Positions 1 to 6,338 of a DNA stretch of 13,555 bases are shown one piece after another. Below the pieces are notes generated by a model that was not told the DNA's origin, did not search any database, and saw only the letters and a program-made list of their open reading frames with translations. The DNA is from an uncultured Leucobacter sp. (lineage in GTDB: Bacteria; Actinomycetota; Actinomycetes; Actinomycetales; Microbacteriaceae): NCBI GenBank assembly GCA_945952575.1, contig CAMFIY010000039.1, positions 1 through 13,555 on the forward strand, written 5' to 3'. A program made the position numbers and the translations under genes. The stretch's first letter is position 1; each line of letters opens with the position of its first letter.

Positions 1-149
1 CCCCGGAATCGATCGGTCAGTGGTCGAAGAGCGACAAGGTGCTGCGGAAGAAGATGCGGGACGCGCAGCGCCTCGCCGCCGAGCGCGGCGCCGCGGAGGA
101 CACGGCAGCGGATCCCGGTCGGAGTGCCGCGTCCGGTCAGATAGGCTAG
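1..149 (+). CDS. C-terminal end of upstream gene, possibly tRNA (adenine-58-N1)-methyltransferase (partial)
   Basis: An open frame enters from the left edge (codons in phase from base 3) and stops at TAG 147-149, giving about 48 residues. It opens with a W-S-K-S-D-K-V-L-R-K-K-M-R-D-A basic stretch. It then becomes an Ala/Gly/Ser-rich, probably disordered tail. From memory, several Micrococcales TrmI-type tRNA m1A58 methyltransferases end in a similar SDK-LRK-R extension, and that gene commonly lies near the FKBP/pafBC cluster, so this is my best guess. The catalytic domain is outside the window, so function cannot be shown. The frame is supported by uninterrupted high-G+C third positions and by its stop just before the next gene's promoter region. 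The short ORF beginning at base 20 in another frame is a shadow. Confidence 0.5.
   Translation, partial: PESIGQWSKSDKVLRKKMRDAQRLAAERGAAEDTAADPGRSAASGQIG
142..147 (+). promoter_or_regulatory. Candidate -10 box (TAGGCT) for the FKBP-like lipoprotein/pafBC unit
   Basis: TAGGCT fits the actinobacterial TANNNT -10 pattern. It lies 33 bases before the chosen ATG at 181, predicting a short leader of about 27 bases. No convincing -35 hexamer is visible at 17-18 bp spacing, which is common in high-G+C actinobacteria. The box overlaps the last codons of the upstream gene. Confidence 0.35.
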
Positions 150-169
150 CTGGGTTCCCGACATGTTTC

Positions 170-175
170 GAGAGG
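170..175 (+). promoter_or_regulatory. Ribosome binding site that decides the lipoprotein start
   Basis: GAGAGG sits 5 bases before ATG 181. The alternative in-frame ATG at 163 has no purine-rich site before it and would put six extra residues ahead of the Arg-rich n-region of the signal peptide. The site therefore favours 181. Confidence 0.6.
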
Positions 176-180
176 TGTTC

Positions 181-1104
181 ATGCGTCGTCGTCTTGTTCC
201 CGTTGCCGCAGCCGCGACGCTGGTACTCGCCGGATTGACCGGTTGCGCCGCTTCCGGTGACGCGGCGGCCGGATGCACGAACCCGTTGCAGCCCGGCCCG
301 CTGAGCAACAGCGTCAGCGTCGATGGGGGCAGCGTCAAGGTCACCGGACCGACTGACGTGCTCAACGCCCAGCGCTCGGTGCTGCACGCAGGATCCGACG
401 CGGGTACCGCGGCGCAGCCCGGCGACGTGGTGTTCGCAGACGTCGAGATCGTCGATGCGGCGAGCGGGAAGTCGTTGGCGAAGGCCTCGAACTCGCCCAA
501 CCTGGCGCTGCCGAAGAACGTGCTCGGAGAGCTCGAGAAGGCACTGAAGAGCGAGCAGAGCGACTCGCTGACCGACCAGCACCTCATCGCGACCGCACTG
601 CTCTGCGCCGTGCCGGGAGACACGATAGCGGTCGGCATGACAGCCGGCCAGAGCATGGCTTCGCAACTCGGCTCCTCGGCGTCGGTCGCCGTGCTGACCA
701 TTCGCTCCGTCGCACCGCCGCGGGCGGAGGGCCGGGTGCAGGGGTTGCCGAACGGGTTCCCCGCCGTGACCACCGACGACACGGGACGACCGGGCGTGGT
801 GCTGCCTCCGCAGGCCGCACCCGGCAAGATCCAGGTCGCCGTGCGGGTGCTCGGCAGCGGGGGGAAGGTGACGGCCGAGGACGTCGTGATCGGGCAGAGC
901 CTGACGGTGAGCTGGACCGGTTCGGTCGTCAGCAACACCTGGGAATCCGGCATCACCAGTTTCGGCACGGTGGAGCAGCCGAACACCGAGTTCAGCTTCC
1001 GTAAGCTGCTCGACGGGTACCCCGCCGGTTCGCAACTCGTGATCCTCGACCCCGCGGACAAGAACCCCGTCGTGCACGTCGTCGACATCGTCGCCGCCGG
1101 CTAG
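181..1104 (+). CDS. FKBP-like (degenerate peptidyl-prolyl isomerase) lipoprotein
   Basis: This 307-residue secreted lipoprotein begins with a type II signal peptide: MRRR n-region, hydrophobic stretch 5-18, and lipobox L-T-G-C with the lipidated Cys at residue 22. After it come two similar-sized parts. Residues about 28-175 look like a diverged FKBP-like region. Residues about 210-307 resemble an FKBP-type fold, with a V-x-x-G-x-x-L-T-V-S-W-T-G strand like the family's G-D-x-V-x-V-H-Y-x-G and a final strand ending V-V-D-I-V. The VIPGW core and YG loop of active FKBPs are missing, so isomerase activity is doubtful and a binding or chaperone role is possible. The gene is 7 bp upstream of pafBC and probably co-transcribed. 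FKBP-like genes at this position are common in related actinobacteria. Anchoring in the outer leaflet of the membrane follows from the lipobox and makes it a plausible substrate for the Lnt encoded downstream. Confidence 0.8.
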   Translation: MRRRLVPVAAAATLVLAGLTGCAASGDAAAGCTNPLQPGPLSNSVSVDGGSVKVTGPTDVLNAQRSVLHAGSDAGTAAQPGDVVFADVEIVDAASGKSLAKASNSPNLALPKNVLGELEKALKSEQSDSLTDQHLIATALLCAVPGDTIAVGMTAGQSMASQLGSSASVAVLTIRSVAPPRAEGRVQGLPNGFPAVTTDDTGRPGVVLPPQAAPGKIQVAVRVLGSGGKVTAEDVVIGQSLTVSWTGSVVSNTWESGITSFGTVEQPNTEFSFRKLLDGYPAGSQLVILDPADKNPVVHVVDIVAAG

Positions 1105-1111
1105 GCCTCGC

Positions 1112-3193
1112 GTGCCCTCCGCCGGTTCGCAGCGCCCGCGGGACGGCGCCGGTCCGCGGCGCCCGCGGGTGAGCGGGGAGCGGCGCGTGTTCAGCCTGGT
1201 GCTCGCGCTCGTCGCGAGTCCGCAGGGTCTGACGAAGCGCGATCTGCTCTCGACCGTCTACGGCTATGCGGATCGCTACGCGCACGGCGAGGTCGACGTC
1301 GCGCTCGAGCGGCAGTTCGAGCGCGACAAGGACCAGCTCCGCGAACTCGGGATCCCGATCGAGACGATCGACTCTCCGCTCGAATCCGGCAACAACAAGC
1401 TGACGCGCTACCGCATCTCGAAGCAGCTCATGCAGATCCCGAGCGGAGTGCGCTTCACCGCTCGGGAACTCGCGCTGCTCCGGCTCGCGGCGCTCGCCTG
1501 GCGCGAGGGCAGCCTCACGGCGGAGTCGCGGCGATCCGCCATGAAACTCGAGGCGCTCGGCGCGGGGCTCGATGTGCAGCACCTGGGCATCGCCCCCCAG
1601 CTCGGGATCCCCGAGCCCGCCGCCGCACCGCTGCAGCACGCGATCGACGCCGGCCTCGTCGTCCGCTTCGACTACCGGCTCCCCGAGCGGGACGCTCCGC
1701 TGCGGCGCCGGGTCGCCCCGCTGCGGTTGCATCGCGCCGACGGGCGCTGGCACTTGATCGCCTACGACCTGGACCGGGACGACGACCGCGTCTTCCTGCT
1801 CTCGAGGATCACCGGCCAGGTCGAGGAGGGATCGGGATCGGCCGAGCCGAACGAGTTCGATCCCGCGCTCCGGCTGCGCGCGGACGCAGTGATCGAGCAG
1901 TTGCTCGCGCGCGAGCAGGATCAGATCGCCGCGGTGGAGGCGCGTTCGGGTTCGGTTGCCGAGGCCCGCCTGTCGGGCCGGGCGATGTCGACCGAGCCCG
2001 CGGCCGACGGCAGCCGCTTCGAACTCGGCACGCTCGACTGGTACGAGCTCGCCACCGAGCTCGCCGGCTATGGTGAGGAGGTCGCCGTCATCGCACCCCT
2101 CGGACTGCGCGAGACGGTGCTCGCCGAGCTGGAGCAGATCCGGGGTCAGCACGAAGGCGCCGGGCGACCGGCGATCCCCGCACCTCCGAGCAGCCGGGCT
2201 CGCAGCGGCGGCAGGGACGCGCTCCGCGCTCCGGATCGGGTGGTGCTGCTGCTGTCGCTCGTGCCGTATCTCATCGAACACGGGGACACCCCGCTCGCCG
2301 AACTCGCGAGCGTCTTCGACGTGGACCCCAGGCTCCTCCGCGAGCTGATCGAGTTCCTCGGCACGGCGGGGATCCCGGGTGAGACCCGCACCTATCAGGA
2401 CGAGGATCTCTTCGATATCGACTGGGACGCGCTCGATGCGGACGGCGTCGTCCGTCTCACCCGCATCGTCGCGGTCGATGACACGCCCCGCTTCTCCGCG
2501 AGCGAGCGCGCCACGCTCGTGGCCGGCCTGAACAGCCTCGTCCCGGTGCTGCCGCCGGAGGAGCGGGCGCACGCGCGCTCGGCGCTCGAGAAGCTGGGCT
2601 TCGCGGCTGAGGAGGACGGTGCGGGCGCCGCCGTCTCGCTCACGGCGGGACCCGAGGATCCTCAGCTCGCGGCACTCGCCGATGCGGTCGACCAGGGGCT
2701 CCGGGTGGCGTTCCTCTACCGGGACCTGCAGGGCAACGAGACGCGGAGGACCGTCGACCCGCTCATGCTCACGCAGTCGGGCGGTGCCTGGTATCTCCGC
2801 GGATACTGCCTGGATCGGGCTGCGGAGCGCACCTTCCTCGTCGACGGGATGCGCGAGCTCGTCGTGCGAGCGCGCGGCGATCGCGGAACCGACGGCGGCA
2901 TCATCGATCGGCCCCGCGGACGGGGTGCGCTGCTCGCCCCGGACGGAGCCGCGATACCCGCCAGGATCCGGGTCCGAGACGCCTCCTGGCACCGGATCGC
3001 CGCGTTCGCGCCGCAGATGCTCGGGCCGGCCGATGAGGGGTGGATCCCGGCGAGCGTGGAACTCGTCTATCCGGCCGCCGCGGTCCGTCTCGTGCAGGCC
3101 GCGCCGGCCGACGTGATCGTCGACGCGCCCCATGAGGCGCGCGAGCGCGTGCGGGACTGGGTCGGTCGGGCTCTGGCCCGCTACGACGGCTGA
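1112..3193 (+). CDS. pafBC: PafBC: fused WYL-domain DNA-damage-response transcriptional regulator
   Basis: The 693-residue protein is a head-to-tail PafB-PafC fusion. The N-terminal half has a winged-HTH region (about 25-95) and a WYL domain (about 174-240) whose triad reads W213-H-L followed by a D-x-x-R-x-F/L pattern. The second half repeats this: HTH about 370-455, WYL about 535-590 with canonical W560-Y-L and R-T-F-L, then a WCX-like C-terminal domain. In mycobacteria PafB and PafC act together to activate the RecA/LexA-independent DNA-damage regulon, with WYL domains proposed to sense nucleic acid. Natural fusions are known in Arthrobacter. The start is uncertain. GTG 1112 gives the longest frame, but its first 19 residues are Arg/Pro-rich and poorly supported. 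GTG 1169 and GTG 1187 are alternatives, and 1187 has a GGGGAG site (1175-1180) at 6-base spacing. The gene lies 7 bp after the lipoprotein stop, implying a shared transcript. Confidence 0.92.
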   Translation: MPSAGSQRPRDGAGPRRPRVSGERRVFSLVLALVASPQGLTKRDLLSTVYGYADRYAHGEVDVALERQFERDKDQLRELGIPIETIDSPLESGNNKLTRYRISKQLMQIPSGVRFTARELALLRLAALAWREGSLTAESRRSAMKLEALGAGLDVQHLGIAPQLGIPEPAAAPLQHAIDAGLVVRFDYRLPERDAPLRRRVAPLRLHRADGRWHLIAYDLDRDDDRVFLLSRITGQVEEGSGSAEPNEFDPALRLRADAVIEQLLAREQDQIAAVEARSGSVAEARLSGRAMSTEPAADGSRFELGTLDWYELATELAGYGEEVAVIAPLGLRETVLAELEQIRGQHEGAGRPAIPAPPSSRARSGGRDALRAPDRVVLLLSLVPYLIEHGDTPLAELASVFDVDPRLLRELIEFLGTAGIPGETRTYQDEDLFDIDWDALDADGVVRLTRIVAVDDTPRFSASERATLVAGLNSLVPVLPPEERAHARSALEKLGFAAEEDGAGAAVSLTAGPEDPQLAALADAVDQGLRVAFLYRDLQGNETRRTVDPLMLTQSGGAWYLRGYCLDRAAERTFLVDGMRELVVRARGDRGTDGGIIDRPRGRGALLAPDGAAIPARIRVRDASWHRIAAFAPQMLGPADEGWIPASVELVYPAAAVRLVQAAPADVIVDAPHEARERVRDWVGRALARYDG

Positions 3194-3222
3194 ACGCTGC
3201 ACGTGTCTCAGCTTCGGCTGGG

Positions 3223-3228
3223 TAGACT
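3223..3228 (+). promoter_or_regulatory. Strong -10 box (TAGACT) giving a probable leaderless tatC mRNA
   Basis: TAGACT lies in the 38-41 bp gap between pafBC and tatC and is a near-ideal actinobacterial -10. Counting 7 bases downstream of its last T lands on G3235, the first base of a GTG codon in the tatC frame. No Shine-Dalgarno sequence precedes that codon. Together these suggest transcription starts at the start codon. No clear -35 is visible. Confidence 0.6.
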
Positions 3229-3234
3229 GGCGTG

Positions 3235-4074
3235 GTGGCGAAGAAGACCGGCAGGAGCACGCGCGATAGCGAAGGCACGATGAGCCTGGGCGCCCATCTC
3301 ATCGAGCTCCGCAACCGCCTCATCATCTGCGCCGTCGCCATCGTGGTCGGCCTGGTCGCCGGCTGGTACTTCTCCGAGTGGGTCTGGGAGGTCCTGCGCC
3401 TGCCGTTCGTGCAGCTCGAGAAGGAGGGCCGCGCCGCGCTCATCCAGTACACCGACATCTCGGGCGGCTTCAACACGCGTCTGCAGATCTCCCTGTTCAT
3501 CGGCGTGCTGCTCGCCTGCCCGGTCTGGCTGTATCAGATCTGGGCCTTCATCGTCCCGGGCCTCAAGCGCAAGGAGAAGCGCTACGCGTTCGGCTTCCTC
3601 GGCACCGCGGTCCCGCTCTTCCTGCTCGGAATCTACTCGGGCTGGGTGCTGCTGCCGAACATCGTGCGCGTCATGGCGACCTTCCAGTCGCCCGAGGACG
3701 CCTTCAACATCGAGGCTCGCAACTACCTCGACTTCGCGACGAAGCTGCTGATCGCCGTGGGCGTCGGTTTCGTCCTGCCGCTGTTCCTGGTGCTGTTGAA
3801 CTTCATCGGAGTACTGCGCGGCAAGTCGATCCTGCGCAGCTGGCGGCTCGCCCTGCTCTGCATCATTCTCTTCGCCGCGATCACCACTCCGGCGGCAGAC
3901 CTGGGGAGCATGTTCCTGCTTGCCCTGCCGATCGCCGTGCTCTACTTCGCGGCCGCGGGCGTGGCGATCCTCAACGATCGGCGCGTCGACAAGCGTCGCG
4001 CACAGGAGGTCGCCGACTACGAGCTGGAGCTGAGCGGCGGAGCCGACTCGAACGCGAGCACCGAGTCCGCGTGA
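3235..4074 (+). CDS. tatC: Sec-independent protein translocase subunit TatC
   Basis: TatC is the polytopic receptor of the twin-arginine pathway. It binds RR signal peptides and, with TatB/TatA-type proteins, exports folded proteins across the cytoplasmic membrane. The 279-residue product has the family N-terminal motif H-L-I-E-L-R-N-R-L at 21-29, including the conserved Glu24, directly before the first membrane segment. Six hydrophobic segments follow. It also has the first periplasmic loop (P-F region), F-I-V-P-G-L-K-R-x-E-K-R, and the T-T-P-A-A-D motif before the last two helices. GTG 3235 is chosen because it coincides with the predicted transcription start; GTG 3232 is directly upstream and ATG 3280 (weak GAAGG before it) is a shorter alternative. 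The stop overlaps the helicase start by 4 bp. tatA, normally just upstream in this neighbourhood, is missing, so the small subunits must be encoded elsewhere. Confidence 0.95.
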   Translation: MAKKTGRSTRDSEGTMSLGAHLIELRNRLIICAVAIVVGLVAGWYFSEWVWEVLRLPFVQLEKEGRAALIQYTDISGGFNTRLQISLFIGVLLACPVWLYQIWAFIVPGLKRKEKRYAFGFLGTAVPLFLLGIYSGWVLLPNIVRVMATFQSPEDAFNIEARNYLDFATKLLIAVGVGFVLPLFLVLLNFIGVLRGKSILRSWRLALLCIILFAAITTPAADLGSMFLLALPIAVLYFAAAGVAILNDRRVDKRRAQEVADYELELSGGADSNASTESA

Positions 4075-6338
4075 GCGGGCCGTTCCCGGCGCTGGAGGCG
4101 TTCCAGGCCCGTCTGAGCTTCCCGCTCGACGGGTTCCAGCGCGATGCCTGCGAGCGACTGGAACAGGGGCGCAGCGTTCTGGTGGCGGCGCCGACGGGTT
4201 CCGGCAAGACCACCGTCGCCGAATTCGCGGTGCATCTCGCCCGACGCGAGCGCGATGCGCGGATCTTCTACACCGCGCCGATCAAGGCGCTGTCGAACCA
4301 GAAGTTCCGCGAGCTGTGCGCGGAGTACGGCGAGGACGAGGTCGGACTGCTCACGGGAGACGTGAATCTCCGCGGCGATGCGCCCATCGTGGTCATGACG
4401 ACCGAGGTGCTGCGCAACATGATCTACGCCGAGAGTCATGCGCTCGACGATCTCGCGTTCGTCGTGCTCGACGAAGTGCACTATCTCGGCGACCGCTGGC
4501 GCGGAGCGGTGTGGGAGGAGATCATCCTGCACCTGCCCGAGGAGGTGCGCCTGGTCTCGCTCTCCGCGACCGTGTCGAACGCCGAGGAGTTCGGCGATTG
4601 GATGCACGCGGTGCGCGGCGAGACGGACGTGATCCTGAGCGAGCACCGCCCGGTGCCGCTCTATCAGCACGTGCTCACCTCGAAGGCGCTGCTGCCCCTC
4701 TACGTCGACGTCGACGGGGAGCTCGTCGAACGGGGGAGGCTGAACCCCGAGCTGCGCCACCTGCGCGGGAGGCCGGACGAGGCTCGGGATCGTCGTGGGA
4801 ACTCGTATCGGGGGGACCGGAGGCGCTCGCGCGGCGGGCCGCCGGTGCGGCGCGCGAAGCGGCTCGGGCGCAGCGACATCGCCCGCTCGCTCGACGAGAC
4901 CGGACTGCTGCCAGGCATCGTCTTCATCTTCAGTCGCAACGGCTGCGACCAGGCGGTGCGGCAGTGCCTGCACGACGGGATCCGGCTCACCTCGCGGGAG
5001 GAGCGGGAGCAGATCCGCCGCGTGGTCCACGCCGCGATCGACGGTCTCGACGACGACGATCTGAGGGTGCTGGGCGTCGGCGAGTGGATCGCCGGGCTCG
5101 AGCGGGGGATCGCGGCGCATCACGCCGGTCTGCTGCCGCAGTTCAAGTCCGTCGTCGAGCAGCTGTTCCAGCGCCGTCTGGTGAAGCTCGTCTTCGCGAC
5201 GGAGACGCTGGCGCTCGGTATCAACATGCCGGCCCGATCCGTCACCATGGAGCGGCTCGACAAGTTCAACGGCGAGCAGCGCGTGCCGCTCACCTCGGGG
5301 GAGTACACGCAGCTCACCGGCCGGGCCGGACGGCGCGGCATCGACCACGAGGGCCATGCCGTGGTGGCCTGGAGCGACGGGATCGATCTCGAATCGCTCG
5401 CGCATCTGGCCTCGGCCCGTTCGTTCCCGGTGCAGTCGAGCTTCCGGCCGACGCCGAACATGGCTGTGAACCTGCTGCAGCGCATGTCGCTCGGGCGCGC
5501 CCGGGACACGCTCGAACTCTCCTTCGCGCAGTTCCAGGCCGATCGCGCGGTGGTGGACCAGGCGCGCGAGCTGCGCGCCGAGCAGGAGTCGCTCGCGGGA
5601 TACGATCGCGCCGCGCGGCGCGCCTCCGGAGCCGAGAAGAAGCGCTGGGAGGATCGAGCGCGGAGGCTCCGACGGCAGATCGAGCGGGGCCGACGTCGCG
5701 TCGAAGCGCGGACCGGCACGATCGCCCGCACCTTCGACCGGGTCGTCGAGCTGCTCGCCGATCTCGAGTATCTGGAGCGCGGCGCCGACGGCGTCGCGGT
5801 CACGCCCTACGGCCGACTGCTCTGCCGGATCTACGGGGATCGCGACCTGCTCGTCGCCGAGTGCCTGCGACGCGACGCCTGGCGGGGGATCGACGCCGCC
5901 GGGCTCGCCGCGCTCTGCTGCGCGCTCAGCTATGAGCCGCGCCGCGACGACGAACCGGAGGGGCGCTGGCCGGGCGGGGCGTTCCGCCAGGCATTCGAGC
6001 GCACGCTGGACATCTGGGCGGAGCTCGACGATCTCGGTCAGCGGCATCGGCTGGCCGCAGCGGAGGAGCCGCACGCGGGCCTGGCGAGCGCCATGCAGGG
6101 CTGGGCAGGTGGCTGGACCCTCGCGCGCACCCTGGAACACTCCGGCGTCGGTGCCGGCGACTTCGTCCGCTGGGCCAAGCAGACCATCGACCTGCTGGAT
6201 CAGCTGGCGCAGGCCGCCGAGCAGGCGCCGATCGATGCGGAGGAGGACCGGGACAGACTCGGCCGCCTGGGTGCACTCGCGCGGGAGGCGAAGCGGCGCG
6301 TTCGCCGCGGCATCGTCGAGACGGCGAGCTCCTCGTGA
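4071..6338 (+). CDS. helY: HelY/Ski2-like DEAD/DEAH-box RNA helicase
   Basis: This is a 755-residue superfamily 2 ATP-dependent helicase of the Ski2/Mtr4-like group, called HelY in mycobacteria, expected to act on RNA in the cytoplasm. Visible motifs are: Q-like F-Q-R-D-A near residue 20; Walker A A-P-T-G-S-G-K-T with Lys46; motif Ia T-A-P-I-K-A-L-S-N-Q-K; motif II D134-E-V-H; motif III S165-A-T; F-I-F-S-R-N-G-C; A-H-H-A-G-L-L-P; motif V T-L-A-L-G-I-N-M-P; and motif VI Q414-L-T-G-R-A-G-R-R-G. An Arg-rich linker (about 221-268, roughly 17 Arg of 48) sits between the two RecA-like lobes and may contact RNA. A helical, DSHCT-like C-terminal region completes the protein, including a coiled-coil-prone Arg/Glu stretch near 510-545. 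It is shorter than the roughly 900-residue mycobacterial HelY. GTG 4071 overlaps the tatC stop (GTGA), and the gene overlaps lnt the same way, so it is probably translationally coupled. The frame stays open upstream to 3378 by chance. Confidence 0.92.
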   Translation: MSGPFPALEAFQARLSFPLDGFQRDACERLEQGRSVLVAAPTGSGKTTVAEFAVHLARRERDARIFYTAPIKALSNQKFRELCAEYGEDEVGLLTGDVNLRGDAPIVVMTTEVLRNMIYAESHALDDLAFVVLDEVHYLGDRWRGAVWEEIILHLPEEVRLVSLSATVSNAEEFGDWMHAVRGETDVILSEHRPVPLYQHVLTSKALLPLYVDVDGELVERGRLNPELRHLRGRPDEARDRRGNSYRGDRRRSRGGPPVRRAKRLGRSDIARSLDETGLLPGIVFIFSRNGCDQAVRQCLHDGIRLTSREEREQIRRVVHAAIDGLDDDDLRVLGVGEWIAGLERGIAAHHAGLLPQFKSVVEQLFQRRLVKLVFATETLALGINMPARSVTMERLDKFNGEQRVPLTSGEYTQLTGRAGRRGIDHEGHAVVAWSDGIDLESLAHLASARSFPVQSSFRPTPNMAVNLLQRMSLGRARDTLELSFAQFQADRAVVDQARELRAEQESLAGYDRAARRASGAEKKRWEDRARRLRRQIERGRRRVEARTGTIARTFDRVVELLADLEYLERGADGVAVTPYGRLLCRIYGDRDLLVAECLRRDAWRGIDAAGLAALCCALSYEPRRDDEPEGRWPGGAFRQAFERTLDIWAELDDLGQRHRLAAAEEPHAGLASAMQGWAGGWTLARTLEHSGVGAGDFVRWAKQTIDLLDQLAQAAEQAPIDAEEDRDRLGRLGALAREAKRRVRRGIVETASSS

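Noticed and set aside
20..238. 72-residue ORF spanning the start of the lipoprotein gene
   Set aside because: It overlaps both the upstream gene's end and the lipoprotein signal peptide in a different frame, with no ribosome site or recognisable sequence.
992..3202. 736-residue open frame on the minus strand opposite pafBC
   Set aside because: It is antisense to a clear PafBC protein, has Arg/Glu/Asp-heavy low-information sequence with no recognisable domain, and reflects the high-G+C third positions of the real gene.
3378..4070. Upstream extension of the helicase frame from ATG 3378
   Set aside because: It runs through tatC in another frame and the translation is Arg/Pro/Ala shadow sequence. 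The recognisable helicase begins after GTG 4071, which overlaps the tatC stop.
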